Source: Betaproteobacteria bacterium
Lineage (GTDB): Bacteria > Pseudomonadota > Gammaproteobacteria > Burkholderiales > Usitatibacteraceae
Length of the DNA stretch: 64,000 bases
Reading direction: 5' to 3'
Assembly (NCBI GenBank): GCA_016709665.1
Contig: JADJMI010000004.1
Coordinates: 62,001-126,000, forward strand
This document shows, in pieces, positions 25,589-34,100 of this stretch (the first letter of the stretch is position 1; each line of letters starts with the position of its first letter). The position numbers and the translations under genes were made by a program. The notes beneath the pieces were generated by a model. It ran no database searches. It worked only from the letters and a program-made list of their open reading frames with translations, and was not told the origin of the DNA.

Positions 25589-27685
25589 TCACTTCGCGAG
25601 CCCCAGCTGGCCCAGCACGTACGAGTAGGTGAACGCCGTGTCCTTGAGCGCGTCGTAGCGCCCCGAGGCGCCGCCGTGCCCGGCCTCGAGGATGGTCTTG
25701 AGGATCACCACGTTCGAGTCCGTCTTGAGCTCGCGCAGCTTCGCCACGTACTTGGCGGCTTCCCAGTACGGGACCTGGCTGTCGTTGAACGACGCCTCCA
25801 CGAGCATCGCGGGATAGGCCTTCCTCGCGAGATTGTCGTAGGGCGAGTACTGGCGGATGGCCCTGTAGTCCGCCTCCTTGTTCGGGTCGCCCCACTCGAT
25901 GTACTCGAGCGTCGTGAGGGGGAGCGAGGCGTCCAGCATCGTGCTCACCACGTCGACGAAGGGCACCTCGGAGACGACCGCCTTGAAGAGGTCCGGCCGC
26001 AGGTTCGAGACGGCCCCCACGAGGAGCCCGCCGGCGCTGCCACCCTCGATCACCAGACGGTCCGGGGCCGTCCACCCCCGGGCCACCAGGTGCTCGGCCG
26101 CGGCGATGAAGTCGGTGAAGGTGTTCATCTTCTTGCGCAGCTTGCCCTCGTCGTACCAGAGCCGTCCGCGCTCGCCGCCGCCCCGCACGTGGGCGACGGC
26201 GTAGATCACGCCCCGATCGAGGAGCGAGAGCCGCGTCGAGCGGAAGCCCACGTCGAGCGCGTAACCGTAGGAGCCGTACCCGTAGAGCAGCATCGGGCGC
26301 GGGCCCTCGCCCCGCAACGACTTCTTCCAGACGAGCGAGACGGGAATCTTCGTGCCGTCCTTCGCCGGCGCCATCACCATCGCCGAGTCGTAGTCCCCGG
26401 ACTCGAAGCCGCCGAGCACGGGCATGCGCTTCAGGAGCTTGCGCTCGCGCTTGCCGACGTCGTAGTCGAAGGTGGAGCGCGGCGTCACGTAGCTCTGGTA
26501 GACGAACCGGAAGCGCCGGGTGTCGTACTCGGCGTTGGCGCCCGCGCTCGTCGAGTAGACGGCCTCGGGCATGTCGATGTAGTGGTGCCCGCCCGTGGCG
26601 AAGTCGGTGACGCGCAGCTTGAGGACGCCGTCGTCGCGTTCCGTGGCGACCCAGAAGTCCTTGAAGACGTCCACGTCCTCGAGCATCACGAGCTTGCGGT
26701 GCGCGAGGACCTGCTTCCAGCTCGCGGGCTTCGGGTCGGCGACGGGCGCGCGCACGAGGCGGAAGTTCTTGCCCTTGTCGTTGGTGCGGATCCAGAACTC
26801 GTCGCCGTGGTGGTCGAGGTAGTACTCGTGGCCCGTGCGCCGGCCGGCGATGCGCCGGGGCGCGGCCTGCGGGTCGGCCGCCGGAACCACGCGAACCTCG
26901 GAGGTGTCCTTCGAGGCGCTCACCAGCACGACGAAGGCGTCGCTGCGGGTCGCGCCCACCCCCAGGTTGAACAGCTCGTCCTTTTCTTCCCAGACGAGCG
27001 CGTCGTCCTTCGTGCCGAGCGCGTGGCGGAATGCCCGGTCGGGGCGCTTCGCCGCGTTCTGCTGCGTGTAGAAAAGCGTGGCGTTGTCGGCGGCCCACGC
27101 GAGGCTGTCGACGCGCTCGAGGCGGTCGTCGAGCAGCCGGCCGGTCGACAGGTCCTTCACGTAGACCGTGTATTCCCGGTAACCCGTGAAGTCGGCCCCG
27201 TAGGCGAGGTAGCGGCCGTCGGGGCTCACTTCCCAGAAGTCCACGCCCGTGTACGACTTGCCCTTGGCGAGCTCGTTCACGTCGAGGATCACTTCTTCGT
27301 CGGCCTTCATCGACCCCTTGCGGCGGCAGTAGATGGGGTACTGGAGCCCTTCGACCTCGCGCGTGTAGTACCACCAGCCGCGCTTGAGGTACGGGACGCT
27401 CTCGTCCGTCTCCTGGATGCGCGCGAGCATCTCCTGGTAGAGCTTCTCGCGGAATCCCGCGAGCGGCTTCGTCACCGCTTCGGTGTAGGCGTTCTCGGCC
27501 TTGAGGTGCGCCAGGACCTCCGGGTTCTCCTTCTCGCGCATCCAGAAGTAGTTGTCGATCCGGCGATCGCCGAACTTCGTCATCGCCTTCGGCACCTTCT
27601 TCGCGACGGGCGGTTCGGGCAGGTCGGCGGCGGATCGGGCGGCGAGCGAGAGGGTCATGGCGAGCAGGGCGAGGAGGAACGGCAT
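25589..27685 (-). CDS. ptrB: Oligopeptidase B-like S9 peptidase with signal peptide
   Basis: Serine peptidase of the prolyl oligopeptidase family, 698 aa, that would cut short peptides after basic residues. An N-terminal beta-propeller (about residues 70-420) is followed by the alpha/beta-hydrolase domain. The triad is visible: Ser550 in GGSAGG, Asp in SFNDSQVPYWE and His in LEAGHGGASGR. The first 20 residues (MPFLLALLAMTLSLAARSAA) look like a cleavable signal peptide, so this copy is probably periplasmic, whereas E. coli PtrB is cytoplasmic. Confidence 0.93.
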   Translation of the reverse strand: MPFLLALLAMTLSLAARSAADLPEPPVAKKVPKAMTKFGDRRIDNYFWMREKENPEVLAHLKAENAYTEAVTKPLAGFREKLYQEMLARIQETDESVPYLKRGWWYYTREVEGLQYPIYCRRKGSMKADEEVILDVNELAKGKSYTGVDFWEVSPDGRYLAYGADFTGYREYTVYVKDLSTGRLLDDRLERVDSLAWAADNATLFYTQQNAAKRPDRAFRHALGTKDDALVWEEKDELFNLGVGATRSDAFVVLVSASKDTSEVRVVPAADPQAAPRRIAGRRTGHEYYLDHHGDEFWIRTNDKGKNFRLVRAPVADPKPASWKQVLAHRKLVMLEDVDVFKDFWVATERDDGVLKLRVTDFATGGHHYIDMPEAVYSTSAGANAEYDTRRFRFVYQSYVTPRSTFDYDVGKRERKLLKRMPVLGGFESGDYDSAMVMAPAKDGTKIPVSLVWKKSLRGEGPRPMLLYGYGSYGYALDVGFRSTRLSLLDRGVIYAVAHVRGGGERGRLWYDEGKLRKKMNTFTDFIAAAEHLVARGWTAPDRLVIEGGSAGGLLVGAVSNLRPDLFKAVVSEVPFVDVVSTMLDASLPLTTLEYIEWGDPNKEADYRAIRQYSPYDNLARKAYPAMLVEASFNDSQVPYWEAAKYVAKLRELKTDSNVVILKTILEAGHGGASGRYDALKDTAFTYSYVLGQLGLAK

Positions 27686-27842
27686 GGGAGGCCCCGGGGA
27701 AGGGAGGGCGAATTATAGCCGCGCCCATGGCGCCTCCCCCGCGCGTAAACCTTTGTAACAACGTCAACGGTGCGTCTCCGGCCGGCGTTCTTGGCTTCGT
27801 GCGGGATGGACCCGCACCCCACACCCCGACCAGGAGAACCGC

Positions 27843-28184
27843 ATGAACCCCAGGATCCTCGCCTCCACCCTCGCCGCCCTCGCCTTCGCCCTGCCTGCCG
27901 CCGCCCAGACCGCCACGCCCCGCGTCGACCAGCGCCAGGCCAACCAGGAGCGGCGCATCGACCAGGGTGTCCAGTCCGGCCAGCTCAACGCGAAGGAGAC
28001 CGCCCGCCTCGACAAGGGGCAGGACAAGGTCGAGAAGATCGAGGAGAACGCCAAGGCCGACGGCACGGTCACGAAGAAGGAGAAGGGCGCCCTGCACCAC
28101 GCGCAGGAGAAGCAGGGCAAGCGCATCTGGCGCCAGAAGCACGACAAGCAGGTGGCCCCGCCCGCCAACGGCTCCGGCGGCTGA
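27843..28184 (+). CDS. Small exported hypothetical protein, charged and helical
   Basis: Protein of 113 aa with a signal peptide (about residues 1-21, ending PAAAQT) followed by a highly charged Lys/Glu/Gln-rich region. It contains NAKADGTVTKKEKGALHHAQ, which has the spacing of a degenerate EF-hand-like turn, and ends with Gly/Pro. ATG 27843 follows AGGAG. It is divergent from ptrB and upstream of msrC. I do not recognise a characterised family; a periplasmic binding or stress role is possible. Confidence 0.75.
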   Translation: MNPRILASTLAALAFALPAAAQTATPRVDQRQANQERRIDQGVQSGQLNAKETARLDKGQDKVEKIEENAKADGTVTKKEKGALHHAQEKQGKRIWRQKHDKQVAPPANGSGG

Positions 28185-28241
28185 TCCGCGGGGAGGGGGC
28201 GGTGGTAACCTAGCGGCTCACCCCGCCCCCGGTTTTCCGCC

Positions 28242-28733
28242 ATGTTCGCCGTCGCCGCCCCCACCGCCGCCACGAAGCCCGAGGCCTACGCCGAACTGCT
28301 CGCGCAGGCCCGCGCGCTCCTCGCCGGCGAACGCGATTTCACGGCCAACGGCGCCAACCTCGCCGCACTGCTGTTCCACGGGCTCGATGGGCTCAACTGG
28401 GCGGGCTTCTACTGGCTGAAGGGCGGCGAACTCGTCCTCGGCCCCTTCCAGGGCAAGCCCGCCTGCGTGCGCATCGGGCTCGGCAAGGGCGTCTGCGGAA
28501 CCGCGGCGGCCTCGCGGCGCACCGTGGTCGTTCCGGACGTGCATGCCTTCCCGGGGCACATCGCGTGCGACAGCGCCTCGCGCAGCGAAGTCGTCGTGCC
28601 GGTGCTCGCCGCCGGGCGGCTCGTGGGCGTGCTCGACCTCGACAGCCCCCTCCCGGCGCGCTTCGACGAGGAAGACGCCCGCGGCCTCGAGGCGATCGTC
28701 GCCGCGTTCGTGGAGTGCACCGACCTCTCCTAG
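28242..28733 (+). CDS. msrC: Free methionine-(R)-sulfoxide reductase (GAF-domain MsrC)
   Basis: Cytoplasmic GAF-fold enzyme of 163 aa that reduces free Met-R-sulfoxide with thioredoxin. The three family cysteines are present in PACVRIG, GVCGTAA and HIACDS, and DLDSPLPARFDEED matches the C-terminal family signature. It is 11 bases upstream of a Y-family polymerase gene, suggesting co-transcription. Confidence 0.92.
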   Translation: MFAVAAPTAATKPEAYAELLAQARALLAGERDFTANGANLAALLFHGLDGLNWAGFYWLKGGELVLGPFQGKPACVRIGLGKGVCGTAAASRRTVVVPDVHAFPGHIACDSASRSEVVVPVLAAGRLVGVLDLDSPLPARFDEEDARGLEAIVAAFVECTDLS

Positions 28734-28744
28734 GAGGGAATCCG

Positions 28745-29962
28745 GTGACCCTTCGCTCGCTCCTCGTCGATTTCAACTCCTACTTCGCCTCGGTCGAGCA
28801 GCAGGCCGAGCCGCGATTGCGCGGCAAGCCCATCGGCGTGGTGCCGATGATGGCGGACACCACCGTCTGCATCGCCGCGAGCATCGAGGCGAAGCGCTTC
28901 GGCGTGAAGACCGGCACCCAGCTGGCCGAGGCGAGAAAGCTCTGCCCGGAGATCGAGTTCGTCCTCGCTCGCCATGCCGTCTACATCGATTACCATCACC
29001 GCGCCGTGGCGGCGGTGGATACCGTGGTGCCCGTCCGGGAAGTGCTCTCGATCGACGAGATGGACTGCGAGCTCACCGGCCGCTGGCGCGAGCCCGAACG
29101 GGCCCTCGGCCTCGCGCGCAAGGTGAAGACGGTCCTGCACGAGGCGATCGGGGAGTGCCTGCGCACCTCCATCGGCATCGGGCCCAACACGTTCATCGCG
29201 AAGACGGCCTCGGACATGGTGAAGCCCGACGGCCTGGTGGTCATCGAGCAGCGCGAGCTTCCCCAACGGCTCTTCGGGCTCGCGCTGCGCGACCTCTCGG
29301 GCATCGGCAAGCAGATGGAAAAGCGCCTTCACGGCCACGGGATCCGCACCGTCGAGCAGCTCTGCGCCCTCACGCGCGAGCAGGCGCGCGCCGTCTGGGG
29401 TGGCGTCGGCGGCGAGGCGATGCACGACCGGTTGCGCGGGGAGGCGGTCGCGGGCCGCGATGGCGGAACCCACTCCATCTCCCATTCCAGCGTCCTCGCG
29501 CCCGACAAGCGCAATCCCGAGGACGCCTTCGCGATCCTGAACCGCCTCACGCAGAAGGCCGCGGTGCGCCTTCGCAAGGCGGCCTTCTACGCCTCGCGCC
29601 TCACGATCGGGATCAAGTACCTCGACGGCGGCCGCTGGGACGCGGACATGCGGCTGGTGGACACCCAGGACACCGTCACCTTCCTGCACGCGCTCGAGAA
29701 ACTCTGGTCCGGGCGGCCGAAGACGCGGCGGACGATCCTGCAGGTGGGGATGGCTTTCTCGGATCTCGTTTCCGAGGCGGGGCATACGGGGTCGCTCTTC
29801 GCGTCGGAATCGAAGTCGAAGAGCCTGTACGAGACGCTGGACAAGCTCAACGCGCGCTTCGGGAAGCAGGCGGTGTACTTCGCCTCGGCGCACAAGGCGC
29901 GGGACCGGGGGGGGATGCATATCGCGTTCAACCACATTCCGGATCCGGAGACGGAGAAGTAG
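28745..29962 (+). CDS. Y-family DNA polymerase (DinB/UmuC-like)
   Basis: Translesion polymerase-like protein of 405 aa. Catalytic metal residues look intact: Asp in SLLVDFNSYFASVEQ and Asp/Glu in LSIDEMDCEL. The helix-hairpin-helix region (LRDLSGIGKQMEKRLHGHGI) follows at about residue 180. The C-terminal part does not show the usual little-finger end with a beta-clamp motif, so it is a divergent branch rather than a plain Pol IV. The GTG start at 28745 has AGGAGG 7 bases upstream. I see no clear LexA box. Confidence 0.88.
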   Translation: MTLRSLLVDFNSYFASVEQQAEPRLRGKPIGVVPMMADTTVCIAASIEAKRFGVKTGTQLAEARKLCPEIEFVLARHAVYIDYHHRAVAAVDTVVPVREVLSIDEMDCELTGRWREPERALGLARKVKTVLHEAIGECLRTSIGIGPNTFIAKTASDMVKPDGLVVIEQRELPQRLFGLALRDLSGIGKQMEKRLHGHGIRTVEQLCALTREQARAVWGGVGGEAMHDRLRGEAVAGRDGGTHSISHSSVLAPDKRNPEDAFAILNRLTQKAAVRLRKAAFYASRLTIGIKYLDGGRWDADMRLVDTQDTVTFLHALEKLWSGRPKTRRTILQVGMAFSDLVSEAGHTGSLFASESKSKSLYETLDKLNARFGKQAVYFASAHKARDRGGMHIAFNHIPDPETEK

Positions 29963-29996
29963 GGCGATTCGCGTCCAAGGGGAGAAAAGGCTATGG

Positions 29997-30053
29997 AACC
30001 GCAGATGAACCGTTGTCGCGAAGCGCCGGCAGCATTCACAGATGAACACAGAT
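29997..30053. repeat. Degenerate intergenic CAGATGAAC repeat
   Basis: The 134-base gap between the polymerase and SDR genes holds CAGATGAAC (30003-30011) and CACAGATGAACACAGAT (30037-30053). These units look like the short GCAGATGAACGC-type dispersed repeats found between genes in many proteobacteria. The related GATGAACGC unit reappears at 59236-59274 on the other strand. Confidence 0.4.
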
Positions 30054-30096
30054 CGACCGTGCGGGGTGGCGCGGCGACGTCCAAGGTGAGCGGGCG

Positions 30097-30891
30097 ATGA
30101 AGGACAACGTGGTGATCGTCACCGGGGCTTCCAAGGGCATCGGGGCGGAGCTGGCGAGGCAGATGGCGGCGCGGGGCGCACGGCTCGCGCTGGCGGCGCG
30201 GGACCGCGAGGGGCTCGAGCGCGTGGCGGCGGAGTGCGCCGCGCTCGGCGGCAAGGCCGAGGTCATCGTCACCGACGTGTCGGTCGAGGACGACTGCCGC
30301 CGCCTGGTCGAGCGCACGGTCGCCGCCTACGGCCGGATCGACACGCTGGTGAACAACGCCGGCGCGACGATGTGGGCGCGCTTCGAGGACATCGGCGACA
30401 TGGCCATCCTCGAGCGGATCATGAAGGTGAACTACCTGGGCGCCGTGTACTGCACGCACCACGCCCTGCCCCATCTCAAGGCGACGCGGGGCCGCCTCGT
30501 CGGCATCGCGAGCCTGGCCGGGCGCACGGGCGTGCCCACGCGCACGGGCTACGCCGCGAGCAAGCACGCGATGATGGGCTTCTTCGACTCGCTGCGGATC
30601 GAGCTGGCCGATGCCGGCGTCACCGTCACGATGGTCTGCCCGGGCTTCGTCTCGACCGGCATCCGCGAGAACGCCACCGGCCCGGACGGCATGCCCATCC
30701 AGGTGAGCCCGGTGAAGGAAGGCGAGGTGATGGGGGTCGAGGAATGCGCCCGCATGACCCTGAAGGCCATCGAAGGCCGCCGCCGCGAATTGGTCATGAC
30801 GGCTCGCGGTAGAATCGGCCTTTTCCTCAAGCTGGTGGCGCCGGGCCTGGTGGACCGGATCGCCCGCCGCGCCATCGAGTCGGGACGCTAG
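30097..30891 (+). CDS. Short-chain dehydrogenase/reductase
   Basis: NAD(P)-dependent oxidoreductase of 264 aa. It has the TGASKGIG cofactor motif at about residues 9-16, NNAG at about 88, and the Ser-Tyr-Lys set in GIASLAGRTGVPTRTGYAASK. An Arg follows the first strand (AARDREG), which favours NADP(H). The substrate is unknown. The TAG stop overlaps the GTG start of the following LysE-type gene. Confidence 0.92.
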   Translation: MKDNVVIVTGASKGIGAELARQMAARGARLALAARDREGLERVAAECAALGGKAEVIVTDVSVEDDCRRLVERTVAAYGRIDTLVNNAGATMWARFEDIGDMAILERIMKVNYLGAVYCTHHALPHLKATRGRLVGIASLAGRTGVPTRTGYAASKHAMMGFFDSLRIELADAGVTVTMVCPGFVSTGIRENATGPDGMPIQVSPVKEGEVMGVEECARMTLKAIEGRRRELVMTARGRIGLFLKLVAPGLVDRIARRAIESGR

Positions 30892-31532
30892 TGGATCTCT
30901 CCGTCTGGATCACGTACCTCGCCGCGACGATCATCCTGTCGGTGTCGCCGGGCCCGGGCGTCTTCTCGAGCCTCGCCGCGGGGCTGAACCACGGCTTCCG
31001 CCGGGGCCTGTGGAACGCCGTGGGCATGCAGGTCGCCAACTTCACGCTGATGGGCTTCGTCTCGGTGGGGCTCGGGGCGCTGCTCCTCGCGAGCGAGTCG
31101 CTCTTCTCCGCCGTGAAGTGGGGCGGCGTCGCGTACCTGGTCTGGCTGGGCATCGCCACGTGGCGCGCCGAGCCGCGCGCCTTCGACGAGCGCGCCGACG
31201 CGCCGCAGGGCCGCGATTCGCGCGAGGTGTTCCTGAAGGGATTCCTCGTCAACATCACCAACCCGAAGGGCATCATCTTCTACGCCGCCGTGCTGCCGCA
31301 GTTCATCGACGTGGCGCGGCCGCAACCCGTGCAATACGCCATCCTCGGGGTGACCACGCTCGTCGTGGACCTCGTCGTGATGGCGGGCTACATCGGGCTC
31401 GCCGCGCGCGTGCTCGCCGTCATGAAGGACCCGTCGCACCTGCGCTGGGTGAACCGCATCCTCGGCGGCGCGTTCGTCGCCGCGGGCCTCGCGCTCGCGG
31501 CCTTCCGCCGCGGCCACGCGGCCACCCCGTAG
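30891..31532 (+). CDS. LysE family translocator
   Basis: Inner-membrane exporter of 213 aa for amino acids or similar small molecules. SVSPGPGVFSSLAAGLNHGFRRGLW is the family opening (cited in part: SPGPGVFSSLAAGLNHGFRR), and FLVNITNPKGIIFY is the second conserved stretch. Six helices are expected. The GTG start at 30891 shares one base with the SDR stop, so the two are coupled. Confidence 0.92.
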   Translation: MDLSVWITYLAATIILSVSPGPGVFSSLAAGLNHGFRRGLWNAVGMQVANFTLMGFVSVGLGALLLASESLFSAVKWGGVAYLVWLGIATWRAEPRAFDERADAPQGRDSREVFLKGFLVNITNPKGIIFYAAVLPQFIDVARPQPVQYAILGVTTLVVDLVVMAGYIGLAARVLAVMKDPSHLRWVNRILGGAFVAAGLALAAFRRGHAATP

Positions 31533-31577
31533 CACCCGTTCCGCAGCACCCCCTACAACGAGAGAGGAGCAACACCC

Positions 31578-32081
31578 ATGACGATCAAGGTCGGCGACCG
31601 GCTGCCCGAGGGCACGGTCTCGGAGTTCATCGAAGTCGAGGGCAACGGCTGTTCCATCGGCCCCAACACCTTCAAGGTGGAAGAGGCCACGAAGGGAAAG
31701 AAGATCGCGATCTTCGGCCTGCCCGGCGCCTTCACCCCCACCTGCTCGGCCAAGCACGTGCCGAGCTACCTGGACAACCTGGCGGGCCTGAAAGCGAAGG
31801 GCGTGGACGAGGTGTGGTGCTTCGCCGTGAACGACGCCTTCGTGATGGGCGCCTGGGCCCGTGACCAGAAGGCGGTCGGCAAGATCCGCTTCATGGGCGA
31901 CGGCAGCGCGGACTACACGAAGAAGCTCGGCCTGGAACTGGACCTCACCGGCCGGGGGCTCGGGATGCGCTGCAACCGATTCTCGATGCTCGTCGAGGAC
32001 GGCGTCGTGAAGACGCTCAACGTCGAGGGCCCGGGCAAGTTCGAGGTCTCCGACGGCGCGACGATGCTCTCGCAGGCCTGA
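31578..32081 (+). CDS. Peroxiredoxin, Prx5 type
   Basis: Thiol peroxidase of 167 aa that reduces hydrogen peroxide and organic peroxides. The peroxidatic Cys56 lies in PGAFTPTCS, and VWCFAVNDAFVMGAW is a Prx5 signature. A further Cys occurs at GMRCNRFSM. There is no fused glutaredoxin domain, so it depends on an external reductant. AGAGAGGAG precedes the ATG. Confidence 0.95.
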   Translation: MTIKVGDRLPEGTVSEFIEVEGNGCSIGPNTFKVEEATKGKKIAIFGLPGAFTPTCSAKHVPSYLDNLAGLKAKGVDEVWCFAVNDAFVMGAWARDQKAVGKIRFMGDGSADYTKKLGLELDLTGRGLGMRCNRFSMLVEDGVVKTLNVEGPGKFEVSDGATMLSQA

Positions 32082-32087
32082 CCGGCC

Positions 32088-32130
32088 CCGCGAGGCCGCC
32101 GTCCCACGGGGGCCTCGCGGCCCCCTTCTC
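32088..32130 (+). terminator. Possible terminator after peroxiredoxin
   Basis: A 10-base perfect stem (CCGCGAGGCC 32088-32097 / GGCCTCGCGG 32111-32120) is followed by a pyrimidine tract CCCCCTTCTCTTTC. The T run is broken, so its strength is uncertain. Confidence 0.5.
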
Positions 32131-32166
32131 TTTCACGCGACCCCCCTCACCCACAAGGAGAACCCC

Positions 32167-32979
32167 ATGGACCTGCAGGCCCTCTTCGAATCGGCCAAGC
32201 CCGCGCTGGTGGCCGTCGGCCTCAAGATCGTCGGCGCCATCGTCATCTACATCGTCGGCCGATGGCTGATCGGCATCGTCGGCACCCTCATCCAGAAGGC
32301 CCTGGAGCGCCAGAAGGTCGAGCCGACCGTCATCCGGTACATCGGCAACACGATCGCCGTCGCGCTCAACGTCCTGCTGGTCATCGGCATCCTCGGCTAC
32401 TTCGGCGTCGAGACGACCTCGTTCGCGGCCCTCATCGCCGCGGTGGGCGTCGCGATCGGCGCGGCCTGGTCGGGACTGCTCGCGAACTTCGCGGCCGGCG
32501 CCTTCATCCTGGTGCTGCGCCCCTTCAAGGTGGGCGACTACGTCCTCGCGGGCGACGTCGAGGGCACCGTGCGCGCGGTCGGCCTCTTCAGCACGGCCAT
32601 CGACACGCCGGACAACGTGCAGACCTACGTGGGCAACGCGAAGGTGATGGGAGGGACGATCAAGAACTTCTCCACGAACCCGTACCGGCGGGTGGAGCTC
32701 ACGGCGCAACTGAACCACGCCGTGGACCCTCACGACGCCATCGCACGCCTGAAGGAGTCGCTCCCGAAGATCGCGAACGTGGTCGCGGACCCCAAGCCGG
32801 ACGTCGCGATCCTCACGTTCAACGAGCGCGGCCCGGTTCTCGCGGTGCGCCCGTACGTGCACACCGACCACTACTGGCAGGTCTATTTCGACACGAACCG
32901 GACGATCCGGGACACCTTCGGCTCCGCCGGCTACCCGGTGCCCGAGGCCCACCTGCAGGTGCGGCAGAAGGCGGCCTAG
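32167..32979 (+). CDS. mscS: Small-conductance mechanosensitive channel (MscS)
   Basis: Inner-membrane channel of 270 aa opened by membrane tension during osmotic downshock. Three N-terminal helices are visible. The pore helix has the Ala/Gly pattern AALIAAVGVAIGAAWSGLL followed by ANFAAGAFIL, then the beta domain starting RPFKVGDYV. The length is close to E. coli MscS (286 aa). ACAAGGAG lies before the ATG. Its 3' end overlaps the convergent zinc-ribbon gene by 4 bases. Confidence 0.95.
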   Translation: MDLQALFESAKPALVAVGLKIVGAIVIYIVGRWLIGIVGTLIQKALERQKVEPTVIRYIGNTIAVALNVLLVIGILGYFGVETTSFAALIAAVGVAIGAAWSGLLANFAAGAFILVLRPFKVGDYVLAGDVEGTVRAVGLFSTAIDTPDNVQTYVGNAKVMGGTIKNFSTNPYRRVELTAQLNHAVDPHDAIARLKESLPKIANVVADPKPDVAILTFNERGPVLAVRPYVHTDHYWQVYFDTNRTIRDTFGSAGYPVPEAHLQVRQKAA

Positions 32980-34100
32980 CGCCGGCCGCCCGCCATCAGC
33001 ACCAGGATCAGCACGACGAGCACGCCGAGGACGAGGAACCCGATCTTCCACCAGGATTTCGGGCTCTCGCCCGAAACCTCGCCCGTCTGCCCGTTGATGA
33101 GGAATCGGTAGGCCTTGTCGCGGTAGCGGTACGCGGAGATCCAGACCGGCAGCAGCACGTGCTTGAACTTCACGTCGTCGTAGCGCGTGGAGACCGAGTG
33201 GATGCGCTGCTGGTCGCCGCCGATGTCGCGGCGCACCTGGCTGGCGATGGTCCCGTCGATGACCGTCTTCGCGATCGGGAAGCCCTCGCGAAGGCTCACC
33301 TGGTACGCCTCGGCCTGGAAGCCGCTCACGAACTCCGGCTGGTAGGGCACGAGCCCCTTCAGGTTGAATCGCGTCACCGAGCTCGAGATGCCCGGTGGCA
33401 GGCTCTTCGAGGCCGGCACCAGCACGTCGTCGTGGAAATGCGCGACGTGTCCCGACGCCGCGCTCCAGCGGGTGTGCTTCACGCGCCGGGACTGCGTCAC
33501 CGACTCGCCCTTGTCGTTCTGCGTCGAGTAGGTCTCGGTCGTGTAGTAGTCGTCGCCGCGCTCGCCGCGGTAGTCGCTTTCGGTGTGGCAGTCGTACGTC
33601 CAGTACGGCAGGTACATGCCGGAGAGGCCCGCATCGCTCTGGGCGTAGCGCTTGAGGTCGTTCGGCGCGAGCCACAGCCCCTTCACCCAGCGGCGAAAGC
33701 TGTCCTGCGCGCGCGTCTTGTTCACCTGGAACGGCACGATCGACTTCGGCTTGATGCGCCGGCTCGCGTAGCTCTTCGAGACGATGGCGGCGCCGCAGAA
33801 GGTGCAGTGGCCGGCGAACAGGCTTCCGGCGAGCGTCTGCCCGGCCCCGCACTTGCCGCACAGGACCTCCTCGACCTCCGCGGCCTCCATCTTGCCCTCG
33901 AGGGCCTTCAGGTAGGTCGCGAAGTCGAGTTCCTCGACGCGATCGTCGTTCTCGGCGATCGCGTTCGTGGTGCCGCAGTACTCGCACTTCAGGTCGCGGG
34001 TGCCGGGCGAGAACGAGAGCTTCGCCCCGCACCCCGTGCAGGGGAAGGTCTTGATGAACGCGGTTTCCGGCCTCGTCGGCTGGAGTTCCGACTGCTCCAT
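32976..34100 (-). CDS. Zinc-ribbon membrane protein (YdjG-like)
   Basis: Protein of 374 aa with two N-terminal zinc ribbons: CTGCGAKLSF...CEYCG (about residues 20-43) and CGKCGAGQ...CTFCG (about residues 80-103). A long soluble middle part contains LPYWTYDCHTESDYRGERG, and one C-terminal transmembrane helix (about residues 350-370) ends in GGRR. Its ATG overlaps the stop of the SPFH gene (TGATG), so the two are coupled. The pair resembles YdjG and YdjI of Bacillus subtilis, membrane proteins tied to PspA-type envelope stress; that link is from family knowledge and not shown here. Confidence 0.75.
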   Translation of the reverse strand: MEQSELQPTRPETAFIKTFPCTGCGAKLSFSPGTRDLKCEYCGTTNAIAENDDRVEELDFATYLKALEGKMEAAEVEEVLCGKCGAGQTLAGSLFAGHCTFCGAAIVSKSYASRRIKPKSIVPFQVNKTRAQDSFRRWVKGLWLAPNDLKRYAQSDAGLSGMYLPYWTYDCHTESDYRGERGDDYYTTETYSTQNDKGESVTQSRRVKHTRWSAASGHVAHFHDDVLVPASKSLPPGISSSVTRFNLKGLVPYQPEFVSGFQAEAYQVSLREGFPIAKTVIDGTIASQVRRDIGGDQQRIHSVSTRYDDVKFKHVLLPVWISAYRYRDKAYRFLINGQTGEVSGESPKSWWKIGFLVLGVLVVLILVLMAGGRR

